A stretch of DNA of 64,000 bases from Acanthornis magna (lineage: Eukaryota > Chordata > Aves > Passeriformes > Acanthizidae): the NCBI GenBank assembly GCA_036785705.1, contig JAWUZG010000032.1, positions 17,045,501 to 17,109,500 of the forward strand, in the 5' to 3' direction. The position numbers and the translations under genes were made by a program. Each line of letters starts with the position of its first letter. Position 1 is the stretch's first letter. The notes under the pieces were generated by a model. The model was not told where the DNA came from. It was given only the letters and a program-made list of their open reading frames with translations, and did no database searches. Shown here piece after piece: positions 20,251-30,800 of the stretch.

Positions 20251-23200
20251 TGGGATCTCCTGATAACGCAGCCAACATTTTTGCTTTTGTTTTGCTTGTT
20301 TTCTGTTTTGTTTTCCCTCTTTTTAGTTTTTTAAATTTGCTTTTTCACTACCTTTTTGTTCCAGAATCAGCTTGCAATGAGCTTAAATTGTGTTCAAGGC
20401 ACCCCCAGAGAACGCAGAGAAACAAACACATTATATAGTGTAGTACTCACCTGACAAAGCATAACAAGCCTAAATGAAATGAGGTTTCCTGGCAATACAA
20501 GTATAGCAATGGCAGAGGAAAAGGAGGACTAGATACAGACTGGACAGAGCTCCAAGAACTCACAGGCCCATGGGAGTGCAGTGCTCAGCGGGGAGATGGG
20601 GTCTCACCACGCCATTCCCAAGCAACGCCTGGCAGGACAGATGCTGCATGTGTTCTCTTTGACAAATGCAAAGAGATTCTTAAGATCACAGTGACCACTG
20701 GCCAAACTCCTAAAATTCGGCAGTCAGATTTTTTTTCCCCCCTCTTTCCAATGATATTTTGTGGTCATTTGGTTTGACCTTGTGAGACGAGAACGGCTGG
20801 GTATGTAAACTGGCGTCCAGGTCTGAAACTAATTCTCCCAGTATCTTCCTTTAACGTTAGCCCAGTAACTGCTCTGAAAGCCACATGGTTCAAAATAGCA
20901 AAAAAACCTCAAAACAAAATAGAAACAAAAAACAACCACCACCACCAAAAAAACCCCACTGAAAAACCATGATACATGTAAATATAGGAAGCAATGACAC
21001 AAAATCAGCCACTTCTAATGGGAAAGAATGAAATCAAACATCCAGAAAAGCTTGCAGGGGAGATAAAGAGAGAGACGAGAGAAAGGTTGAGGAAGAGACA
21101 CTTATTTGAGCAGTGGTTTTAAATACCAGTTCCCAAGGTAGAGGAAATCAAGAGACCCAGCACCAGTATGAAGCCAGGTCAAACCTAAGAGCTGCAGCGC
21201 AATGGGTTGTGAGGGTGGGTTTTTAAAACCGTTGGAATGAGGTCAAGAGTACCAGTTGCACATGAGTTGTTAGTAGAGTAAATCTTCATGTCAGGAAGCA
21301 AGTTAAAACTTGGTTTTATACTCATAAAACATTCTATCTATTCATATATATAGGAGGTCACTTAAAAATAAAAAAGGCAACAGAAAAACATCTTTAAAAT
21401 ACTGTGTCAGTTGACCCTTCCCTCCCGCCCGCCCCCAACCCCCCCAAGTAGCTATGACTCTATAATGTGATTCACATTTAGTTTTAAATTCTAGCTTTCA
21501 CCATGGTCTCATAGAAACAAAACTTCTCTGCGAAGCACGGAACTGCTTTGCAACGTCAACAAATTCAAAGGAAAATCAAATCCCACCCCCCCACCAAAGA
21601 GCTTCTCAGTGAAGTTACCTGCAAAGGATGGCTGGGAGGGGGTTCAGATATTTTTAGGTTAAGCTCTTTTAAAAAGAAAGGACAACTCCTCCCCCTTTTT
21701 CAACCGTGTGAACTAGGAGTTTATGGCATTTGTATATTTTTGAACATTTAAAAGTAAGGATTTTGTACAGTAATGATTAATACTTAAACATAAATATTCT
21801 CCTACATTATATACTAGTTTTTCTTTGTACATGCGGGGGAAAAAAGTATTTTCAACAAACATGGCACATGCTATATGCATTTCCTCCTCAGTAGCTTGGC
21901 TACAATAGTTTGGATGAAGAGGATAAAAGCAAGACTTTGTGGCGAGTGGGCGACAGTCCATGAGCACAGTCTGAAGATGGAAGAAAGCGGAGAGAGGGAG
22001 CTGATTCCTCCTCCAGGGTTCAAGATGCTGATCTACTTGAGTGCCTCAAAAAACCACCAGTGCACACCTCTAGTGTAAACGTTAGCACAGAAGACCACAT
22101 TATCACTTAGTGCTTCTGAGAAGCTGCTTCCTCACACTTTTTTTCTTTTTTAACAGGTGTGAACAACTGGTCATTTTTTTTTAGCGAGAACAAACAATAT
22201 CAGCCAATAAAGCACATGACAGTTGTCGTCGATAAAGCCACACAACCTGGCACACATAGGGCAAAGAACCACAAAATAAAAACTCAGTACACTTAGAATA
22301 GTAATAATTATTAAAAAAGCATTAGGAGGTTGTTCTTCTGTCTACACTGTACATACAGATGTTATGCTTGGAAAGCTGCTGTCTCACACAGTCATAACAT
22401 GAGTCAACATTAAGATACAAGTCCAATACAGTTACAACTAAGCCAATTCACTGAGTAGTCTCCTTTGAGACAGCGCTCTTTTAGCTGCAGTTTGTGCTGA
22501 GGGCAATGCTGCAGGATGAGAGGATCCTGGAACACAAGAATTTGATGGGTAAGTGACCAAATCGGGTGTTGGCAAATGCGTGTTTTGCTCTTAGAGGATA
22601 CAGTGCTACGGACTTCCGTGAGGAAGCCAAAGTCAACAACTAGGGGTCTGATCCTGCAACTCTGCCTACCTAGGCAGGGTCACTAACTTCACCAGACCCA
22701 CCTCTGCAACGTGGGTCTGGCGGGGAGAACAGGTAATGTCTGAGGACAGCTGAGGTCAGGCTCTGGGGACTAGCCGGAGCAGCAGTTGCTTCCATGAGTA
22801 AAGGATGCAGAGTGGGGCTGGAGAAAAAGGCCCCAAGTATACTGATGTGATCTCTGTTTGCTTTACTTCGTGGAACATATGATGAATTGATCCAGTTGTC
22901 AAATACACTTTTCTCTAGAGTGAAATATACTTTCCCCTATAAGACTCCAAAAGCATCATTAACAGCACTTAAACTTGGTTTGTGAAACAGAAAGAAGTCT
23001 AAATATAAAAATAATTCAAGCAGATTCTCTTTACAAATTGTATAGTGAATTCAGTATTTGGCAAGACCGTTTTTACTACATAATGAGCTCCTGAGTGTTT
23101 GCCTATTAGCTAAAAATTTTCTATTTCCTTTAAGCCATAAAGCAAAGAAAACCATATACTCAAGTTATTCTGAAGTCGTGACTTCATTTATGAAAAGAGG

Positions 23201-23545
23201 TTTGACCAGAAACTCAGTGCAAGTGGCAAAGTTGACCATTACTGTACAGTATCTGCAAGAAAATAAAATAATTCCACATTGCTCAAGTGGCACGAGATGG
23301 CTGTGCCAAAAAAATTGTCTATAATAAAATCTCAAATAAGTTTCCAACATTAAAATTTTATAAATAAGTACAAATCGAATGCTATTGCTGAACTGCGAAC
23401 TGAGGAAAAAAATTATCGTGTAACAAGTTACCAAACTAGTTCTAGCATCAAAGACAAAAAGGAATGTTGGAACTTGTTTATACAATAGAAATGAAAGCTT
23501 CCAGTTTGTAGGATGAGAAAAATTGAGGCATGCAGGGACTCTTGC

Positions 23546-23584
23546 ATATGGATATATATATTTTATATATATTATATATAATAT
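23546..23584. repeat. AT-rich (TA)n microsatellite
   Basis: Imperfect TA repeat within the BACH2 3' UTR, about 400 bp past the stop codon. Confidence 0.85.
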
Positions 23585-23589
23585 GTACA
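23582..23589 (-). promoter_or_regulatory. PUF/Pumilio-type motif UGUACAUA
   Basis: TATGTACA on the + strand gives UGUACAUA in the BACH2 transcript. It overlaps the edge of the TA repeat, so a chance match is quite possible. Confidence 0.2.
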
Positions 23590-23981
23590 GTTTAGCTATA
23601 AAACTTTGATGTGTAAAGAAGCTGTCTTCAATGAAAAATTGAACATTCAGAGGAAATTCCTGAGTTAGGGTTTTGTGACATGGGCCACTGAGAAAAAAGC
23701 TGCGGTTGGGTCCTCAGAGGTGTTATGTCCATCCCTGTTAAGATTGAAATCAACATACAAAAACAGACAGTGTTGCCACTGCTTCGTTCCCTGCCTGAGC
23801 AAGGGATAGCACCATTGTGAAGAGAACTCCTGCTTGTAGAGAGGAGGGAATACTTAAAAACAGTATTGCTGCTAAGACCACTGTAGTGTGCACCAAATAC
23901 GTTCTTCTAGACAACAAATGAACACTGCCACTGGCTGACTGAAGAACACCTGACCAGGTGTAACGTTAAGGTTACGAGTCA

Positions 23982-24461
23982 CTAGGTGTAATCTTTCCTA
24001 GGTTGTTCATCTGTGGTACATTTATCAGTCATTTCCTGACAGAAGTCTACCGTGACCGTTTGGCTGCTCTGCTCTGGTGGAAGCTCTCTCTCGGGGTAAG
24101 TACCTGCGTCGGCTCCATCCAACCCCCCGCCGGCCGAACAATTTTCCGAGATGTTGTTGGGCAGCCAGGGTGCTCCCAGTTGCACTGAGCCTTGCTCCGA
24201 GCAGCACTGCATGCTCTCCCCGACGCACTGGGAGGTCACCAGGCTCTGCTCCACACCAGCTGGGGCAGGGCTGATGGTGGTGACTGGCTGTAGATCCATG
24301 GGTCGGAGAACGGGGCAGTATCGGTGGAGAGCTTGGATCTGTTCTGGGCTCTGCATGTCTCTACACACTTCTTGGGAAAGACACGAGAAGTTGTCTAACA
24401 ATTCTCCCATGCTTGCTTTCAGCTGGTTCCTTTCTGAGAGCAATTTCTCTTTCTCACACAC
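23982..24461 (-). CDS. BACH2: BACH2 last coding exon: leucine zipper and C-terminus
   Basis: Encodes the final 159 residues of the transcription repressor BACH2, ending QPRKDYT-stop as in the human protein. The acceptor is tttctttttcag|GTGTGTGAG at 24461, in phase 0. Residues 1-30 continue the leucine zipper that pairs with small MAF proteins (EKEKLLSERNQLKASMGELL). Then follows the conserved CLSQEVCRD...ALHRYCPVLRPMDL block with a Cys-Pro pair (C49-P50), the kind of motif through which BACH proteins bind haem. Residues 55-130 are variable and Ser/Gly/Pro-rich. The last ~30 residues (SQTVTVDFCQEMTDKCTTDE) are highly conserved and lie in the region known for the leptomycin-sensitive nuclear-export/cytoplasmic-localisation signal. 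No frameshift or missing part is seen. Confidence 0.97.
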   Translation of the reverse strand: MCEKEKLLSERNQLKASMGELLDNFSCLSQEVCRDMQSPEQIQALHRYCPVLRPMDLQPVTTISPAPAGVEQSLVTSQCVGESMQCCSEQGSVQLGAPWLPNNISENCSAGGGLDGADAGTYPERELPPEQSSQTVTVDFCQEMTDKCTTDEQPRKDYT

Positions 24462-27400
24462 CTGAAAAAGAAAGAAGGCATCTTAGGCTGAGGAAGGGCC
24501 ATCCACCGCCTGCTCACTGTGGGCACGTAGGCAGCAGTACCCAAGAACACCAACATGTCACAGTTATTTTCGTATTGCCAGAGGAAAAGTCACAAAGACA
24601 TCAAGCATTTGACCACCACAAGGTCTGTGTGGACTGTAGGAAACATCTGGAGAAAAACATCCAAACTGGAAGAGGATAGAATCACAAGTTATACCCACAG
24701 AACTGTTCCCTTTATAAACTAAGGCTGCCTGACAGATGATACAAAAGAACTCTGAACAAAATATTTTTATGGAGGAGAACCATTTCCCATCTAATCAGCA
24801 AGAAAACAGGGCTTAATTCCTGAAGTGAGGATTAGCTGCCGATGTTCAGCTCACCCTTGAACTGTCGGGTTGGTCGCTTAGGCTGGGTGTGCCTGCTGGA
24901 GCCCTGTTACCACTGAGAGAGCTGAGTTTATTCAGAAGAGAGGATCTAAGTGCTCTGTGGCCTGCACCATGGCTTGTTTTCTTATGTCCTGGTGCTTAAT
25001 GGTTTGGGCTTGATCTAATACAGCTATTTTTATGAACCCAGCCTAGGGTTTCACCTCTAAAAACTGGTGTTGACTCAGTGTAGAGTGACTGGGATGGTCC
25101 TGCTGCATCTCCTTCTGTCTCAGGCAGGTGGGCCTACAGCTCGAGAGAGTAGAAGAGATTTTATAGAGTACCAGAACTATTTCCAGAGCTGAGCTGGCCC
25201 CAAAAGCAGCGCAGCCACGTATCTCACCTAGTAACACTGCTAAACCCAAGATGTCTCGGCATCTGAGGTGTGAAAGCTCCACAACTCAGATAACCCAACT
25301 ATGGGTGGCTGTTGACAGCTGATAGTATTGTCCTGGGTCCAAAGCCCACACTGGAAGCATACAGCTGTGTGAATGTGAAAGAGAGCAGTGTACATTAAAA
25401 GAACTAGCTGCTAAAATATTGATAAATCTATCAAGAAAGCATAAAAATAATAAAAAAAATAAACAGATGCTCAAGTACATCTTGAGATGATGAATTATGG
25501 AAGAGAATATGCTGTGAGTTTGCAGGGAAAAAAGGGAATGTGAGTGGGTAGATGAATGAGTGAGAGAAAGCAGGCAAAAAAAATTACCTATCAAACTCTG
25601 AGGATACAACCATTTCACTCACTGTCTGCTGTGAAACCATCTGTGTCAAGAAGATGGGTGACTTGCAGTCAGTAACTACAGGGGGAAAAGGGGTCTTCTC
25701 ACAAAAAAAGACCAAAACAAGTGAAAAACCCTTGAACCACAGCACCATTATGTAATTCATGAGACTGGAAATTGCTGATCACAAAGTGGACAGAAGAAAA
25801 CAGGAATTTCCAGTGATCACACGTTGTGTGTTTATTCTTCTCCCTGTCCCTGTCTTCCAGCTCAGAGGGCTGGGTAGCCAGAGAACAACCGGTTTTTCTA
25901 CTGAGTAAGACTGAGGCAAAGAAGGCACTAAGTACCTCAGCCTTTTCCTCCTTCTTTGTCACTGTGTTTTTTCCTGCATTCAATAAAGGATGGAGATTCT
26001 CCTTGGCCTTCCTTTTGTTGCTGGTCTGTTTATAAAAACATTTTTGTTGTCTTTTACAGCATTAGCCAGATTAAGTTCTAGTTGGATTTTTTTCCTTCTA
26101 ATTTTCTCCCTGTATAGCTTCATGACATCCTTGTAGTCATCCTGAGTTGCTGCACCTTCTTCTAAAGATAATAAACTAATTTTTTTCTTTGAGTTCCAGC
26201 CAAAACTGTTCAGCCAGGCTGGTTTTCCCCAGTGGCTCATCTTTTGGCACATGGGGTCAGCCTGCTCCTGTGCCTGTAAGATTTACTTCTTGAAGAATGT
26301 CCAGCCTTCTTGGACTTCTCTGCCCTTCAGTACTGCCTCCTAAGGGGTTCTCCCAACCACTCTCCTAAATGGGCCAAGCCTGCATTCTGGAAGTCCAAGG
26401 CAGCAGTTCTGCTGACCCTCCTCCTTAGTTCAACAACAAGCAAAAACTCAATCATTTTGTAATCACTGTGCCCAAGGCGGCTTCCAGCCATCACTTCACC
26501 CACCAGCCCTTCACTGCTTGCAGACAGGTCCAGCAGGGTGCCTTCCCTTATTGGATCACTCACTGCATATGGCCACATACTCAAGTCCCTTTTGCTAAAT
26601 AGAAATGTCAACTCTTTTTGGGGAAGAATCCTGCACCTCAAAGGGTTTTTGATTCCTCAAACTGAGCAGGGATCAAACCCACAAGGTCACTTATATGCCT
26701 TTCATTCATTCCCCTGAGATGCATATTTGTGCTGGGGAGGGGACTTTAAATTTTTATTTCATCTATTCACAGTTGATTACGTCAGACAATAACAGCAATG
26801 TCACAGGATTGCATAAAATCAATGAACCCAAATTCATTTTCAAGTGAAGGCTACAGGTATCAGGCTAAACCACCCCTTGCTGCTAGCCCAGCCCTCAGAG
26901 TGCTCCTCCTGGGCTCTGGAGAGTGAGAGACAGGAACTCCTCCCCACCTCCAGCTCAGTGTAGAGGGACAGGCACGTGCAGCCAAGACTGGACCTGATGA
27001 GGATGCATCCACTCTTTCACTGTGCAGAACCTCTGACTCACCCTGTACACACTGTGCATTTTAATCAGTGCAGGAAGCAGTTGCTCACTATTTTGTTTAT
27101 CTTTGTTGTGTTGTTTGTTTTGCATCACTGGAGCACTACTCTGAACAATGTTTTGATTTTTCTTTTTTTCCCCCCAGGGCTTCAGCAGCACAGCATCTGA
27201 AGGCTTCACAAGCCTTGATGATTTAAGCCTCCCAACCAGCTTGTGAGGTCAGTGTCACCTCCCTGTTACAGACGGGAAGCAGACAGGCACAGGCAGCAAG
27301 TGAGTAACCCAAAGTCAAGCGGCTTTCTGCCATTTGTGAGGTGATGGTAACTCAGTTCCTTCCAACAGAGCCCTGCCTCTTTCACACTGCTTGCTACAGC

Positions 27401-27670
27401 TTGTGCAGAGAATGAAGCACAATGAAGCACAACAAACCACACCTGAGGTGTCCATACCGTGACTGAAAGGAATTTTCTGAGCAGCCACTTGGCCTCGCTC
27501 CAGCCACTTCACTCCCTTAGAGTAAAACGTGGCAGCAGTGCCCACTGTACATTCTGCTTATGAATGCACAAACTGGCTGAAGCCACTGAAGTCTGGACTG
27601 GAACTGCTGTGGGTGCCCTGCAGGCTGCAATGCGAGGGTGAGCTGGGCTCGGTGAGAGCAGGCAACTCAC
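24462..27670 (-). other. BACH2: BACH2 intron between bZIP exon and last exon
   Basis: About 3.2 kb, bounded by a GTGAGT donor at 27670 and a ttcag acceptor at 24462. It contains a degenerate internal CR1 fragment (25831-26640) and a 10-bp direct duplication (aatgaagcac twice near 27415). No further exon is recognised. Confidence 0.85.
25831..26640 (-). mobile_element. CR1 LINE ORF2 internal fragment, degenerate
   Basis: Minus-strand translation in shifting frames gives CR1 ORF2 landmarks: GEVMAGSRLGHSDYKMIEF and RTAALDF (end of the endonuclease), KPAWLNSF, EGAATQDDYKDVMKLYREKI, LANAVKDNK, then EEKAEVLSAFFASV and SELEDRD (start of the reverse-transcriptase region). At least one frameshift and local rearrangement separate these blocks, so it is inactive. 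Unlike the other copies it lacks the CR1 3' end. It lies inside the BACH2 intron in the same transcriptional sense. Confidence 0.85.
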
Positions 27671-27877
27671 CAACTTGCGGATTTCACATTCGAGGTTCTG
27701 AATACAGTCCAGTTTCCTCTTGCGGCAGCGCTGTGCTGCAATCCGGTTCTTGCTGCGCCGGCGGACATCGTGGATGAACTCGAGCTGCTCTGAGGTTAGC
27801 TTGTGCATCTTTATCATCATCTGGAAATCATTCCTTGGAAGATCTGTGATTTGATCAACAGGAAAAGGAAGTTTCAC
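27671..27877 (-). CDS. BACH2: BACH2 bZIP exon (basic region and start of leucine zipper)
   Basis: A 69-codon exon, phase 0 at both ends: acceptor tgttttag|GTGAAACTT at 27877, donor AAGTTG|GTGAGT after 27671. It reads [18 protein letters not shown], then the CNC region ([18 protein letters not shown]). Next is the basic region with [17 protein letters not shown] (residues 39-55), including the N-x-x-A-A-x-x-C-R DNA-contact signature at 44-52. The zipper then begins ([14 protein letters not shown]). CNC-bZIP proteins bind MARE/antioxidant-type sites (TGACTCAGCA) as heterodimers with small MAFs. By memory it is essentially identical to human BACH2, as expected for a DNA-binding exon. Confidence 0.97.
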
Positions 27878-30800
27878 CTAAAACAAACAAACACGAGACA
27901 AGAGCAAAGAGTCATATTTTGCTTGCTCAATGCAAGCTGAACAGCAGTGAGCGGAAGGACAATTATCTTTGCTGCCACCCCCTCAATAAACAACAAACCA
28001 AGTTTTACATTGAGCAAATTCTTAACATTCTCTCGTGGCACACTGTGGAGGTCCAGATGGTAAGGATAAGATGATAATTGTACTTAAATCAGCAACACAG
28101 ATGAATCCCAGATAAAAATTTCATCTTTCTACAAAGCCCTAATAACTGATCTCATTGCACTAAAAGAAGGTTCTGTCCACAAGGAGACACGGCCTTTTGG
28201 AAAGGGTGAAGTACCTTGCTGCTATTGAATTCAAACTAGTTTCAAGGAAGGGGCTATTACCACAGCAGGAAACGTGTCTCTGCTTGGACTGCAGGACTGA
28301 AAGTTTGATTAAGTGTAAGGTTAAAAATGCAATCTGACACCTCAAGTGGATGAAAAATACTGTATTGCAATTAGGAAAGGTCACCTAATCAGCATTTCAA
28401 CTGAGCAGTACACTATGTAAGAAGAAAGCGTCAGAGGAGTGTGATGCAGCATATCCCACCCTGCTAAAATATATAAATTTAAAACTAAATCAATATATTT
28501 TGACACTCTAATATTCTTGTAGATTAAAGAGCAGTGAAGTTGTATTTCTTGAAAAAGTCAGGGTCTAACTTCAGGAATTCCACCAATTATGCATTAAAGC
28601 AGAGCAAAACACAAAGCTCTCAGCAGCTTGAAGCAATGAACACACACTGCCTCAAAAGCTACAGAACAGTGGATGTGCTCAAAGCCTTTTAGCTTTTTTG
28701 CCCAAAACCTATCAGCTTGCTCAAATCAAAGTAAGCACCTCTTCTTAGAAACCTTGCTTCACTTAGAGCCTCAGACTGAAAACTATCAAAAAACTGATGT
28801 TCCTCGGCAGACTGTCGTATTTGGTGGCCAAACAAGAATCAGCTGACAAAGCTGAAGGAGATGCCAAATAACTTGATTGACCTCTTCTTTTTTGAGTCAT
28901 ACCCACACTGCCCAAAAGATGGCAGTAAATATTTATGTTTCTGTTCCAGTTTGGTACAATTGAACCTCTAGAACAAGGAGATTATTCATTACACAGGCTA
29001 TCAAAGAAGGTAAGTTGCTCCAGCCATAACAAAAGATATGGGTTGAAAATGTTTCTTTGATATTTAAAACAAGTATTGTCTTCAAATTGTGCACTTTAAT
29101 TATTCGGAGATAAAGAAAGTAACAACATGGATTATAAATAAGTTATCTTCATCAGAGAGCTGAGTTGTTCAAGCAGAACAGTTTGCTGAGGACACGTGCA
29201 CCAACACACAGTGGTGGCCTCTGGCATCGACACTCATGGACCCTCACCAGGCACCTGAACCTGCCAGTAACCAGCTCCTCACCTTGTTTATGAGCGTTCT
29301 TGGGTGTTTTCTTGTACCCTTCTATAATTGCAAGCCTGGGGTAGGTGAAGTTCCATGCAAACACCTACCACATTCTTTCAGATGGCTTCATGCCCTGCAT
29401 GCTCATTCATGCCCTTTTGCCAGGCACTGCTTCATAACACGCTACTTGACAGGTCAACTTAAACCAGCAAGAAATGCCAAACACTGCCCTAACCCCCCCA
29501 GATTCTTGCTTGCACACACAAAGGCTGACCTTAGGCACAGTGATGTGGACTACCTTGTTTACAGACTGCTAACTAATGACATGAAACCTGTTTGATTTCC
29601 CTTCTCGAGCCTTTGGATAGTCAACAAACTCAGTGTCACCTGCTTTTCTCTCAAGCTTCAACCAGAGTCTGAAATTGAAAACAGCCAGTGCTCTCCTCTG
29701 AAAGACACCACAGTTTCACTGCAAAACCAGCCCTTTCATGTTCCCAGTTTTTCCTTATTTTCTTAAGACCAAAACGGAAAGCAATGTTAACTTTATTTCT
29801 TCCTACCTCTCCCTTTCAAAACATATTTACTTGCAAGGAGGAGATGTGCTTGCAGCTGTAATGGGAATGAAAGAGAAGCAAGTTGAATCTGTCAGGTATG
29901 AGCTGCTGAAGGGAAATGGGAAAATAAATAGAAACAGATTCATTAAAAAAAAAAAGGGATTGAAAATAAAACCATCTACACAGCAGACCAGAGACTGCTA
30001 TCAGTAATCCCAGCATAATCCCACTCCTGTCATAGGCAGCACTGCACAGGATTAAAAATGTGAAAGGGAAAGTGGAAGTGAGTCAGACTCATTTCCTTCA
30101 CCATTCACAGCATTTTTATTGCCTGTCTCCCTCTTCGAAATCAGCTGTCAACTGAAAAAAAAAAATACCAACCCACCAAGCCTTTGGCACGGACACAGTG
30201 AGTAACTGCACCGGGGTGTTGCTGCAGTGAGAGGCTAAAGTGTTTTACATCTGCACAGGGCAAGACTCTCAGCTGGTATTTATCATAACAGAGTGGTGAC
30301 TCATTTTGCAAGAGCCTGCAACTGTGCAGTGGGTGGGATTCATCTGACTCACGCAGAGCTGCCTGAAATGATGGGTTGGGACTCCCTAGTGTCCGGGTCC
30401 CTTCAGATGGCAGCGCATCCCACACGGCTTCTCCCTCCTGGCTGCAGAAGGAGTGGACTTAAGACTCAGAAAAGATTCTGCATCTCACATTTTCTATGGG
30501 AGGCGAGAGAAACCTTACCTGAGCTGTCTGAAAAGACAGTCAATCTTTTCTAAGATGTAAAAGAGAAACCCAGCAAGTATGTTTTCTCATGAAGTTTTCT
30601 TTCTAATAATTATGATTTTTTTGATTCAAACTATTTCAAATTAAAATTGTAAGTGGGATCCCTGCTCCTTCCAGGTGTTACTCCAGCCAGAGGTAACCTC
30701 GCAGAGCTTCAAAACCTTCCCTATCAGCACAATTACTCTTTCCCTGCACTTTTACACCAGCAGCACAAGTTCATTTTCCACCACACAGTAAATAAACTGG

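Larger units (their letters stand above)
17530..23981 (-). other. BACH2: BACH2 3' untranslated region
   Basis: This follows the BACH2 stop codon on the minus strand and contains no other gene or CR1 copy. It is AT-rich with many short T/A runs, typical of a long vertebrate 3' UTR. Its length (about 6.2 or 6.4 kb depending on the poly(A) signal) agrees with the roughly 6 kb 3' UTR I recall for human BACH2. It holds two PUF-type motifs, one possible miR-30 seed match (TGTTTAC in the transcript, plus-strand 18194-18200), and the paired stem-loop elements at 19045-19120 and 20185-20250. The 3' boundary is inferred from poly(A) signals, not observed. Confidence 0.6.
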
